Assembly: GCA_051880375.1 (NCBI GenBank)
Contig: JBJENV010000046.1
Coordinates: 1 to 63,068, forward strand
Direction: 5' to 3'
DNA length: 63,068 bases
Origin: SIG299 sp051880375
GTDB taxonomy: Bacteria > Bacillota > Clostridia > Lachnospirales > Lachnospiraceae
Shown: in pieces, positions 50,923 through 59,753 of the stretch
Layout: the number at the start of each line of letters is the position of its first letter
Numbering within the stretch: the first letter of the stretch is position 1
Program-made: the position numbers and the translations under genes
Notes under the pieces: model-generated
What the model saw: only the letters and a program-made list of their open reading frames with translations
Databases searched by the model: none
Told to the model about the DNA's origin: nothing

Positions 50923-53019
50923 ATGGAAAAGGTATCCGATTATTTTGGAAGTCTTGTATTCGACGACAGAATGATGAAGGCGAATCTGGCAGCAGATGTG
51001 TATCAGTCTTTAAAGAAGACGATTGATGAGGGCGCAAAGCTTGATTTGTCGGTGGCAAATGCAGTTGCCGCTGCAATGAAGGACTGGGCAGTCAGCAAGG
51101 GCGCTACCCACTTTACCCACTGGTTCCAGCCATTGACCGGTATTACCGCAGAAAAGCACGACAGCTTTATTACACCGGCTCCGGACGGACGTGTCATTAT
51201 GGAGTTTTCGGGAAAAGAGCTGATTAAGGGTGAGCCGGATGCTTCTTCCTTCCCGTCCGGAGGCTTAAGAGCCACCTTTGAGGCAAGAGGCTATACCGCA
51301 TGGGACCCGACCTCCTATGCATTTATTAAAGGAAAGACACTCTGCATTCCTACGGCATTCTGTTCGTATGGCGGTGAAGCACTGGATAAAAAGACTCCGC
51401 TGCTTCGTTCCATGGAAGCATTAAACCGTCAGGCACTTCGTATTCTGAAGCTGTTCGGAAATACCGATGTAAAACACGTCAGCACCTCGGTAGGTCCGGA
51501 GCAGGAATACTTCTTAGTAGACAGAGAGGCGTTTAACAAGCGTAAGGATTTAATCTTTACGGGCAGAACCCTGTTTGGTGCAAAGCCGCCGAAGGGACAG
51601 GAAATGGACGACCATTACTTCGGTATGATTAAGCCGAGAGTAGCAGCTTACATGGAGGACTTAAACGAGGAACTCTGGAAGTTAGGAGTTTTAGCAAAGA
51701 CGGAGCACAACGAGGTAGCACCGGCACAGCATGAGCTGGCACCGATTTATTCCACTACCAACATTGCTACCGACCAGAACCAGCTGATGATGGAAATGAT
51801 GCAGAAGGTGGCTGCACGCCACGGACTTGTCTGCCTGCTGCATGAAAAGCCGTTTGCGGGAGTGAACGGAAGCGGTAAGCATAACAACTGGTCCATCTCT
51901 ACCGATACCGGTGTGAACCTGTTGTCTCCGGGAGATACCCCGTATGAAAATGCACAGTTTCTTCTGTTTTTATGCGCTGTAATCAAAGCGGTGGATGATT
52001 ATCAGGATTTACTTCGTATTGCGGTGGCGACCGCAGGAAACGACCACAGATTAGGTGCAAACGAAGCACCGCCTGCCGTTGTTTCGATGTTTTTGGGCGA
52101 TGAGCTGAATGCCGTACTGGAAGCCATCGAAAACGATGCACCGTACAACGGAGCAAAGAAGACAACGATGAAGCTTGGCGTGGATGTACTGCCGAAGTTC
52201 GCAAGAGACACGACAGACCGTAACCGTACTTCACCGTTTGCATTTACCGGAAACAAATTTGAGTTCCGTATGCTTGGTTCGTCCAACAGCATTGCCTGTG
52301 CCAACATTATGTTAAACAGTGCAGTGGCAGAAAGCTTAAGAGTTTATGCCGATAAGCTGGAGGGTGCAGAGAACTTTGAGACGGCACTGCATGATTTAAT
52401 TAAGGAAACCATCAAAGAGCATAAGCGCATTATCTTCAACGGAAACGGCTATGACGAGGGATGGATTAAGGAAGCAACAGAGAAGAGAGGACTTTTAAAC
52501 TATCGTACCACACCGGACTGCATGCCGCATCTTTTGGATAAGAAGAACATCGAGATGCTGACATTACATAAGGTATATTCCGAATCGGAATTAAAGTCCA
52601 GATGTGAGATTATGCTTGAAAATTACTGCAAGACAGTGGTAATTGAAGCAAACACGATGCTTGACATGGCAAGAAAGCAGATTCTTCCGGCAGTGGAGGC
52701 CTATGCGGCTGAGCTTGCGGCTGCGGCAGGCAAAAAGACAGCATTGGAGCCGACACTTACCTGTGCTTATGAAAAGGGGCTGGTAAAGAAGCTTTCCACG
52801 CTGGCAGACCGTATCGCAGACAGAGCGGATGCACTCGAAGATGCCGTACTGAAATTAAGTACCGCGTCGGATGTAGAGGAAGAATCGAAGGCAATCCGCG
52901 ATACGATTCTGGTACGTATGAGCGAACTGAGACTTGCTGCGGATGAGGCAGAAACCGTAACCGCAGAAAAGTACTGGCCGTTCCCGACATACGGCGAGCT
53001 GTTGTTTGGTGTCAGATAA
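50923..53019 (+). CDS. glnN: Glutamine synthetase type III
   Basis: 698 aa from the ATG at 50923 (AAGGAGGATTGT upstream). GSIII signatures: WFQPLTGITAEKHDSFITP, DASSFPSGGLRATFEARGYT, STSVGPEQEYFLVDRE, KTEHNEVAPAQHELAPIYST, HEKPFAGVNGSGKHNNWSI, RDTTDRNRTSPFAFTGNKFE and FRMLGSSNSIACAN. Large GS dodecamer, common in Bacteroides and Clostridia. Preceded by the attenuator and followed by the Amt-P-II gene, 30 bp on, forming an ammonium assimilation unit. Confidence 0.96.
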   Translation: MEKVSDYFGSLVFDDRMMKANLAADVYQSLKKTIDEGAKLDLSVANAVAAAMKDWAVSKGATHFTHWFQPLTGITAEKHDSFITPAPDGRVIMEFSGKELIKGEPDASSFPSGGLRATFEARGYTAWDPTSYAFIKGKTLCIPTAFCSYGGEALDKKTPLLRSMEALNRQALRILKLFGNTDVKHVSTSVGPEQEYFLVDREAFNKRKDLIFTGRTLFGAKPPKGQEMDDHYFGMIKPRVAAYMEDLNEELWKLGVLAKTEHNEVAPAQHELAPIYSTTNIATDQNQLMMEMMQKVAARHGLVCLLHEKPFAGVNGSGKHNNWSISTDTGVNLLSPGDTPYENAQFLLFLCAVIKAVDDYQDLLRIAVATAGNDHRLGANEAPPAVVSMFLGDELNAVLEAIENDAPYNGAKKTTMKLGVDVLPKFARDTTDRNRTSPFAFTGNKFEFRMLGSSNSIACANIMLNSAVAESLRVYADKLEGAENFETALHDLIKETIKEHKRIIFNGNGYDEGWIKEATEKRGLLNYRTTPDCMPHLLDKKNIEMLTLHKVYSESELKSRCEIMLENYCKTVVIEANTMLDMARKQILPAVEAYAAELAAAAGKKTALEPTLTCAYEKGLVKKLSTLADRIADRADALEDAVLKLSTASDVEEESKAIRDTILVRMSELRLAADEAETVTAEKYWPFPTYGELLFGVR

Positions 53020-53049
53020 AGGAAACGATAAGGAAAAGGGGGAATTTTT

Positions 53050-54771
53050 ATGACAGTTGAGTTTTGGTTTTTAATCGGTGCGGCATTGGTTTTCTGGATG
53101 CAGGCCGGCTTTGCCATGGTGGAGACCGGTTTTACAAGAGCAAAGAATGCAGGTAACATCATTATGAAAAACCTGATGGACTTCTGTATCGGTACGGTTG
53201 TCTTTTCACTGCTCGGCTACACGTTAATGATGGGAGAGGACGCACTGTTCGGTCTGATTGGTATTCCGAACATGGATTTGTTCACAAACTTCAAGGAGTT
53301 CATTGCAAATCCTGCGGACGGCGGTTTTACGGCAGCTTCCACCTTTGTATTTAACCTCGTATTCTGTGCAACAACGGCAACGATTGTTTCGGGAGCCATG
53401 GCAGAGAGAACAAAGTTTTCCGCATACTGCATTTACTCGGCTGTGATTTCCCTCGTGATTTATCCGATTGAAGCACACTGGATCTGGGGCGGCGGCTGGT
53501 TGTCGCAGATTGGCTTCCACGATTATGCAGGTTCCTGTGCCATCCATATGGTCGGCGGAATTGCAGCACTGGTCGGAGCCATCTTCCTTGGACCGCGTAT
53601 CGGAAAGTATGTAACGGATGCAAAGGGCAAGGTCGTCAAGGTCAACGCAATTCCGGGTCATTCCATTACGCTTGGCGCACTCGGTGTTTTTATCCTCTGG
53701 CTTGGCTGGTACGGCTTTAACGGAGCGGCAGCAACCAGTGCTTCCGAGCTGGCATCCATTTTCTTAACCACAACAATTGCACCGGCAGTTGCAACCTGCA
53801 CTACTATGATTTATACTTGGATTAAGAACGGCAAGCCGGATGTTTCCATGTGCTTAAATGCTTCTCTTGCCGGTCTGGTTGGTGTCACCGCAGGCTGTGC
53901 GGCAGTCGATGGCATCGGCGCTACGGTCATCGGTATTGTATCCGGTATCCTGGTTGTGGTAGTAGTAGAAGTGTTAGACTTAAAGTTACATATTGATGAC
54001 CCGGTTGGTGCGGTCGGCGTACACTGTGCAAACGGTATCTGGGGAACACTTGCTGTCGGCTTACTGGCAAACCCGGATGCTCCGGCAGGTTTATCCGGAC
54101 TGTTCTACACCGGCTCATGGAAGCAGTTAGGAATTCAGGCACTTGGCGTACTTACCGTAGCAGTCTATGCAACCGTCATGATGATAATTACCTTTGCTGT
54201 GATTAAAAAGTTCCACGGTCTGCGTACCACGGCAGAAGAAGAAATCATCGGTATGGATATCGCAGAGCACGGTCTTCCGAGTGCTTATCCGGACTTTGTT
54301 GCTGCTGTGGATAAGTATTCTTCCTACAGCAGAAGCGAGGCAGTCGAGGTAGTGACGGAAGTTCCGGAAGCACCGGTTCCGGTAAAGAAACCGGTAACAA
54401 CCGAGGAGGGTACTCCGAAGTTTACAAAGGTAGAAATCATCTGCAAGGAGGCAAGATTCGATGCATTAAAGAAGGCAATGAGCGAGCTTGGTATTACCGG
54501 CATGACCGTTTCCCATGTGCTTGGCTATGGTCAGCAGGGAGGAAAAACGGAATACTATCGTGGAGTTGCTGTTGAAACCAATCTGCTTCCGAAGGTTCAG
54601 ATTGATATTGTAGTAAGTAAGATTCCGGTTCGCACTGTCATTGAGACGGCGAAGAAGGTTCTGTACACCGGACAAATCGGCGACGGCAAGATTTTCGTTT
54701 ACGATGTGGAAAATGTCGTTAAGGTTCGTACCGGAGAAGAAGGCTATGATGCGTTGCAGGACGTAGAATAG
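53050..54771 (+). CDS. amt: Ammonium transporter with fused C-terminal P-II domain
   Basis: 573 aa. Residues ~1-410 form the Amt channel (11 membrane segments): FWMQAGFAMVETGFTRAKNA, AEAHWIWGGGW-like IEAHWIWGGGWLSQIGFHD, HMVGGIAALVGAIFLGPR, GVHCANGIWGTLAVGLL. A linker rich in Pro/Val/Glu (~410-450) is followed by a P-II domain (~455-573): TKVEIICKEARFDALKKAMS, MTVSHVLGYGQQ then T-loop residues GGKTEYYRGVAV with Tyr, and PKVQIDIVVSKIPVRTVIET. In other bacteria GlnK is a separate protein that plugs Amt; here the regulator is tethered. Four-glycine GDGKIFVYDVENVVKVRTGE motif also present. Confidence 0.92.
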   Translation: MTVEFWFLIGAALVFWMQAGFAMVETGFTRAKNAGNIIMKNLMDFCIGTVVFSLLGYTLMMGEDALFGLIGIPNMDLFTNFKEFIANPADGGFTAASTFVFNLVFCATTATIVSGAMAERTKFSAYCIYSAVISLVIYPIEAHWIWGGGWLSQIGFHDYAGSCAIHMVGGIAALVGAIFLGPRIGKYVTDAKGKVVKVNAIPGHSITLGALGVFILWLGWYGFNGAAATSASELASIFLTTTIAPAVATCTTMIYTWIKNGKPDVSMCLNASLAGLVGVTAGCAAVDGIGATVIGIVSGILVVVVVEVLDLKLHIDDPVGAVGVHCANGIWGTLAVGLLANPDAPAGLSGLFYTGSWKQLGIQALGVLTVAVYATVMMIITFAVIKKFHGLRTTAEEEIIGMDIAEHGLPSAYPDFVAAVDKYSSYSRSEAVEVVTEVPEAPVPVKKPVTTEEGTPKFTKVEIICKEARFDALKKAMSELGITGMTVSHVLGYGQQGGKTEYYRGVAVETNLLPKVQIDIVVSKIPVRTVIETAKKVLYTGQIGDGKIFVYDVENVVKVRTGEEGYDALQDVE

Positions 54772-54792
54772 GAAAGGCATGGTTAATTTCAT

Positions 54793-56403
54793 ATGGCGAA
54801 GTACATTTTTGTAACAGGAGGCGTGGTTTCCGGTCTAGGCAAAGGGATAACCGCGGCCTCCCTTGGCCGTTTATTGAAGGCCAGAGGTTTAAAGGTGGCA
54901 GCGCAGAAGCTGGACCCGTATATTAATGTAGATCCGGGCACGATGAGCCCGTTCCAGCACGGTGAGGTTTATGTCACGGAGGACGGTGCGGAAACGGATC
55001 TCGATTTAGGGCATTATGAGCGTTTTATTGATGAGGATTTGAACAAGTATTCCAATCTTACCACAGGAAAGGTCTACTGGAATGTATTGAACAAGGAACG
55101 CCGCGGGGAATACCTTGGCTCCACGGTACAGGTCATTCCGCACATTACAAACGAAATCAAGGAGTTTGTGTACAGCGTCGGCAGAAAGACGGAGGCGGAC
55201 GTTGTCATTACGGAAATCGGCGGAACCATCGGTGATATTGAATCCCAGCCGTTTTTAGAGGCAGTCAGACAGATTTCGCTAGAAGTCGGCAGAGAAAACA
55301 GTCTGTTTATCCATGTAACGCTGGTTCCGTTTTTGCGCGGTTCGGACGAGCACAAGTCAAAACCGACGCAGCATTCGGTCAAGGAGCTGCAGGGCATGGG
55401 AATCAATCCGAATATTATTGTGTTACGCTGCGATGAGCCGTTAGAGGAAGCGATTTTTAAGAAAATATCGATGTTCTGTAACGTGAAGCCGGACTGCGTC
55501 ATTGAAAATATAACTCTGCCGAATCTGTATGAGGCGCCGTTAATGTTAGAGAAATCCAATTTCTCGAGCGTTGTATGCAGAGAACTGGGAATTACGGCAC
55601 CGGAACCGGACCTTTTAGAATGGGAGCAGATGGTGGAACGCATCAAATCAAGACCGTACAGCGTAACCATCGGACTGGTCGGCAAGTATGTACAGCTGCA
55701 TGATGCTTATCTTTCGGTAGCGGAGGCGCTTCGTCATGCGGGTTATTATTACAACACGCATGTAAAGATTCAGTGGATTGATTCGGAACAGCTGACAAAG
55801 GAAAACATAGAAGCCGAACTTGCCGGACTCGACGGTATCATTGTGCCGGGCGGTTTCGGAAACCGTGGCATCGAAGGCATGATTCTGGCGGCAAAATATG
55901 CCAGAGAGAAACAGCTTCCGTACTTTGGCATCTGCCTCGGCATGCAGATTGCGGTCATTGAATATGCAAGACATGTGGCAGGAATTACAGATGCCCATTC
56001 GGGAGAGTTTGATGAACTTTGCAAGCATAAGGTCATCGACTTTATGCCGGGGCAGAGCGAGGAAATCGACAAGGGCGGCACCTTACGGCTCGGAGCTTAT
56101 CCGTGTGTAATCAAGCCGGGAAGTAAAATGGAGCAGTGCTATCAAAGCGGGTTGATCAGTGAGCGTCACCGCCATCGCTATGAGTTTAATAATGACTACC
56201 GTGAAGTTTTGGAGCAGGCAGGGCTTACATTAAGCGGCATGTCGCCGGACGGACGTCTGGTAGAAACGGTAGAGCTTACCGGGCGGCCGTTTTACGTTGG
56301 CGTTCAGTATCATCCGGAGTTCAAGAGTCGTCCGAATAAACCGCATCCGTTATTTTTAGGCTTTATCGGAGCGGCACTTTCACATAGCCGGGAGGAAGCG
56401 TAA
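54793..56403 (+). CDS. pyrG: CTP synthase
   Basis: 536 aa. Amidoligase half: KYIFVTGGVVSGLGKGITAA, DPYINVDPGTMSPFQHGEVY, DGAETDLDLGHYERF, EIGGTIGDIESQPFLEAVRQ. Glutaminase half: IVPGGFGNRGIEGMI, PYFGICLGMQIAVIEYAR with the catalytic Cys, and C-terminal QYHPEFKSRP. Makes CTP from UTP and glutamine. GAAAGGCATGG precedes the ATG. Its stop overlaps purF by one base (TAATG), so the two glutamine amidotransferases are coupled. Confidence 0.97.
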   Translation: MAKYIFVTGGVVSGLGKGITAASLGRLLKARGLKVAAQKLDPYINVDPGTMSPFQHGEVYVTEDGAETDLDLGHYERFIDEDLNKYSNLTTGKVYWNVLNKERRGEYLGSTVQVIPHITNEIKEFVYSVGRKTEADVVITEIGGTIGDIESQPFLEAVRQISLEVGRENSLFIHVTLVPFLRGSDEHKSKPTQHSVKELQGMGINPNIIVLRCDEPLEEAIFKKISMFCNVKPDCVIENITLPNLYEAPLMLEKSNFSSVVCRELGITAPEPDLLEWEQMVERIKSRPYSVTIGLVGKYVQLHDAYLSVAEALRHAGYYYNTHVKIQWIDSEQLTKENIEAELAGLDGIIVPGGFGNRGIEGMILAAKYAREKQLPYFGICLGMQIAVIEYARHVAGITDAHSGEFDELCKHKVIDFMPGQSEEIDKGGTLRLGAYPCVIKPGSKMEQCYQSGLISERHRHRYEFNNDYREVLEQAGLTLSGMSPDGRLVETVELTGRPFYVGVQYHPEFKSRPNKPHPLFLGFIGAALSHSREEA

Positions 56404-57833
56404 TGAGCAATCTGCATGAGGAGTGTGGCGTTTTTGGCGTGTTCAGTCCGGTGACGGCAGACGTCGGCAGACTGACCTACTACGGACTGTATGCCCTGCA
56501 GCACAGGGGACAGGAAAGCTGCGGCATTGTAGTCAACGAAGATGGTCTGTTTTATTCCCATAAGGATTTGGGACTGTTAAGTGAGGTTTTTACGGAACGG
56601 GAGCTTTCCGCGCTTCCGGAGGGAGAACTGGCCATCGGGCATGTCCGCTACGGAACAACGGGCGGTACAAACCGGAACAACTGCCAGCCGATTGAGGTGA
56701 ATCATCAAAAGGGCAAAATGGCGCTTGCCCATAACGGAAATTTAAGCAATGCGTTTGAACTCCGGAATGAACTGGAGCTGTCGGGTGCCATTTTCCATAC
56801 GACAAGCGACACGGAAACGATTGCTTACATTATTACAAGAGAGCGTCTGCATTCGCCGTCCATTGAGGATGCGGTAAGCAGCGCCATGAATGTCCTGGAC
56901 GGGGCGTATTCTCTGTGCCTGATGTCGTCCACAAAGCTGATTGCGGTACGTGACCCGTACGGCTTCCGACCGCTCTGCTACGGAAAGACGAAGGAGGGAG
57001 CTTATGTGGTTGCCTCAGAGAGCTGTGCCCTGCAGGCAGTCGGAGCGGAGTTCGTGCGCGATTTGCTGCCGGGTGAAATCCTGGTGTTTAACAAAAACGG
57101 CGTGACTTCCAGAAAAGAGCATTGCAGGACAAAGGAAAAGAAGCTTTGTGTGTTTGAATACATCTATTTTGCAAGACCGGACTCCGTCATTGACGGGGTG
57201 TCGGTGCATGCGGCAAGAACGCTTGCGGGAAGAATTCTGGCAAAGGCACATCCGGTGGAGGCGGATGTCGTGATCGGCGTTCCGGATTCGGGCATTGATG
57301 CGGCGCTGGGCTTTTCAGTAGAATCCGGCATACCATACGGTATCGGTCTGATTAAGAACAAGTACATCGGAAGAACCTTTATTTCCCCGGGGCAGGGCAA
57401 CCGTATCGACCAGGTGAAAATCAAATTAAGTCCGGTAGAAGAGAGCGTTGCCGGAAAGCGGGTGGTGCTGATTGACGATTCCATTGTCAGAGGCACGACA
57501 AGCGGCAGAATCGTAAAGCTGCTGCGGGACGCGGGTGCAAAGGAAATCCACATGAGGATTTCTTCCCCTCCGTTTTTAAATCCCTGCTATTACGGCACGG
57601 ATATTGATTCGAGAGAACATCTGATTGCCTGCAAGCATACGGTAGAGGAAATTTCAGAGCTGATTGGTGCGGACAGTCTCGGTTATCTGCCGATGGAGAG
57701 CTTATCCGAGCTTACGGGCGGACAAGGCTACTGTGCCGCCTGCTTCGGTGAGGAGTATCCGACGAAGATTCCGACCGATACGAGAAAAAACCGCTTTGAG
57801 CGAAGGCTTTCCGAGAGAGAAAAAGAGAAATAA
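56403..57833 (+). CDS. purF: Amidophosphoribosyltransferase
   Basis: 476 aa. Glutaminase domain begins MSNLHEECGVFGVFSPV; the catalytic Cys8 would be exposed after removal of the first seven residues. Further: HVRYGTTGGTNRNNCQPIEV, AHNGNLSNAFELRNEL, and the phosphoribosyltransferase PRPP loop VVLIDDSIVRGTTSGRIVKL. C-terminal Cys motif KRYCAACF-like GQGYCAACFGEEYP. First committed step of purine synthesis. Coupled to pyrG. Confidence 0.97.
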   Translation: MSNLHEECGVFGVFSPVTADVGRLTYYGLYALQHRGQESCGIVVNEDGLFYSHKDLGLLSEVFTERELSALPEGELAIGHVRYGTTGGTNRNNCQPIEVNHQKGKMALAHNGNLSNAFELRNELELSGAIFHTTSDTETIAYIITRERLHSPSIEDAVSSAMNVLDGAYSLCLMSSTKLIAVRDPYGFRPLCYGKTKEGAYVVASESCALQAVGAEFVRDLLPGEILVFNKNGVTSRKEHCRTKEKKLCVFEYIYFARPDSVIDGVSVHAARTLAGRILAKAHPVEADVVIGVPDSGIDAALGFSVESGIPYGIGLIKNKYIGRTFISPGQGNRIDQVKIKLSPVEESVAGKRVVLIDDSIVRGTTSGRIVKLLRDAGAKEIHMRISSPPFLNPCYYGTDIDSREHLIACKHTVEEISELIGADSLGYLPMESLSELTGGQGYCAACFGEEYPTKIPTDTRKNRFERRLSEREKEK

Positions 57834-57850
57834 AGAGAAAAGATATAGGA

Positions 57851-57900
57851 AAGAACCGCATAGGCTGCTTCTTACGGAACAGTCAGTGCGGCTCTTTTGT
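57851..57900. terminator. Bidirectional intrinsic terminator
   Basis: AAGAACCGCA pairs with TGCGGCTCTT around a 26-nt loop, with TTTTGTTTT after it. It serves purF and the convergent phosphatase gene. Confidence 0.65.
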
Positions 57901-57901
57901 T

Positions 57902-58990
57902 TTATAATTCGACGGCAATGAACGGAATCGTCATTTCCTCTTCGGTCAGACCTGCGTGGTTGCCTTTGTGCTCGCTTTTTGTATTGCACAGTGCAATATC
58001 ATCGATGGCAACAGCAAGGTAATCTCCGAGCATCCGGTCAAGCTTTGCATGGTTACTTCCGCATCCGAGCAGCTGCTTTTTCATCACTTCATCTTTGGAA
58101 AACAACAGGAACGTTTCACTAAAGTGCTTCCGGAATGCCTGTTCAAACTGCTGCTTTTTACTCTCTTTTATAAAGAAGTTCAGTGCGCGCGGCTCCATGG
58201 AAGGCATCCGAAGCAGGCACTCCGTGATGTCGGGGTAATCGGTCAGGATTCTGGTCCGGATATTGATGTGCCCGTGGTCTGCGGTAATGAGAAGCAGAGT
58301 ATCCGTAAGCTCACCTGCAAGCTGCTCGGTCTTTGCTTCGATGTCTGAAAGGAGCTGTTTGATGTCGTCTCCGTCCACACCGTTTTTATGCATGGTTGCA
58401 TCCGGCTCGTCCCAGTAAGCATAGATGTAATTACGTTTTTCATTCCTGCAGAGCTTCTTAATTTCCTCGCAAAGCGCATCGTAGGTTTTTGGATACGGCT
58501 CGGCAAACGGCATCAGATACCAGGCATCAGTTCCGGCATCCCGAATCTGTTCCTGAATACTTTTGTACGGAACCAGGGTGTTTGCCACGTCAAAATCCAG
58601 TTGTTCTCCGGTATCGTTGTCGGCACTGAAAAAATAGGCGATGTTTCGGTCAAGCTCCTTAAAGTAGCCCGACCATCCGAGCCACGCCGACTGGTTCGGA
58701 AATAAACCGCTGTTTACGGCGGTGGTGGCGGCTACGGTTGTCGGCGGGAAGGTAGAGGAATAGGCGGATTTTAAGTTTCGGCGAAAAAATCCGTGTTCGG
58801 AAAGGTGCTGCTTTATGGAGCTTACTCCCATACCGTCAAGTAAAAGTAACACCACGTTTTTGTACGGTCTGCAAAGCAGTTTATCTGCCAGCGGCAGGGT
58901 AGGGTTTGGCGGAGTGACGCCATAATAGTGCAAAATCGAGCAGGCAAGGTTGGCGATGCAGTTGTGATAATCAGGGTAGGTCAGTTTCAT
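57902..58990 (-). CDS. Alkaline phosphatase family protein (nucleotide pyrophosphatase/phosphodiesterase type)
   Basis: 362 aa with no signal peptide. Visible metal and nucleophile motifs: VVLLLLDGMGVSSIK (metal Asp), SAYSSTFPPTTVAATTAV with the Thr/Ser nucleophile region, YWDEPDATMHKNG, LLLITADHGHINI, and near the end HKGNHAGLTEEEMTIPF. Likely cytosolic phosphodiesterase or phosphatase of unknown substrate. Follows the histidine phosphatase gene on the minus strand by 24 bp, so probably one operon. Confidence 0.82.
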   Translation of the reverse strand: MKLTYPDYHNCIANLACSILHYYGVTPPNPTLPLADKLLCRPYKNVVLLLLDGMGVSSIKQHLSEHGFFRRNLKSAYSSTFPPTTVAATTAVNSGLFPNQSAWLGWSGYFKELDRNIAYFFSADNDTGEQLDFDVANTLVPYKSIQEQIRDAGTDAWYLMPFAEPYPKTYDALCEEIKKLCRNEKRNYIYAYWDEPDATMHKNGVDGDDIKQLLSDIEAKTEQLAGELTDTLLLITADHGHINIRTRILTDYPDITECLLRMPSMEPRALNFFIKESKKQQFEQAFRKHFSETFLLFSKDEVMKKQLLGCGSNHAKLDRMLGDYLAVAIDDIALCNTKSEHKGNHAGLTEEEMTIPFIAVEL

Positions 58991-59014
58991 GAATCAGACT
59001 CCTTATGGTATTTT

Positions 59015-59740
59015 TTATTGGTATTCACATTCATTATCAGCAACTTCTTTAAAAAATCCCGAAGTAGAAACCGGTTCACCGGCAACATACAGATGCGAGG
59101 TATCGCCAATGGTCTTACAGCGAAAGTATGCCTCACCTTTCATCCGCTCCTCACTTGTTAAAATCGTAACCGAGGTCGGAGCGACAAATAAACCCTGCCA
59201 TAGGAGCGGAGCAGCAATGCCGAGCAGATGGGAGAGAATTGCAAACTGTACACCAAGGTGACAGAAGAATACAAGTGTGTCCGTATTGCCCTGCTTTACT
59301 GTGTAATAATTGCCGGTTCTTACGTATCCGTGCTCAGAAAGAACAAAATCAATTCCTGATTTAACTTTTTCAAATTCCTCTTCAATTGCGGCTTCCTGCA
59401 TGACCGGTGCACGAAACCAGTGGTCTTTGTCGTAAAGCATCGGCTCGTTTGTAAAGTAGCGCGGCATAAAATCCCAGCAGACTTTTTTGACGCCGGTGGT
59501 AGGGTCGGTGACCGGAAAATAGAATTCCTTCAGCCAGTCATAGATGATGGCTTCTCTGCCAAGCTTCTTTAAGGTAAGCGATGCGGTATCTCTTGCGCGT
59601 CCGAGCGGAGAACAGTAAAATTCCTTCACGTCCCATTTCGTTGTGCGCGAGGATAATAGTTTGGCTTCGCGCCAGCCTTTTTCGGTCAGGGAGTCGATGG
59701 AATAGTCCGGGTCTCCGTGACGGATAAAAATCAGGTTCAT
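59015..59740 (-). CDS. Histidine phosphatase (phosphoglycerate-mutase-like) family protein
   Basis: 241 aa. Starts NLIFIRHGDPDYSIDSLTEK with the catalytic RHG, then CSPLGRARDTA (second Arg) and VFFCHLGVQFAIL, where the second catalytic His sits. A substrate-lid insert of about 60 residues (DWLKEFYFPVTDPTTGVKK) separates the motifs. Substrate unknown. Middle gene of a minus-strand unit downstream of the fucosidase by 13 bp. Confidence 0.85.
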   Translation of the reverse strand: MNLIFIRHGDPDYSIDSLTEKGWREAKLLSSRTTKWDVKEFYCSPLGRARDTASLTLKKLGREAIIYDWLKEFYFPVTDPTTGVKKVCWDFMPRYFTNEPMLYDKDHWFRAPVMQEAAIEEEFEKVKSGIDFVLSEHGYVRTGNYYTVKQGNTDTLVFFCHLGVQFAILSHLLGIAAPLLWQGLFVAPTSVTILTSEERMKGEAYFRCKTIGDTSHLYVAGEPVSTSGFFKEVADNECEYQ

Positions 59741-59753
59741 AGGTAGGTCTCCT

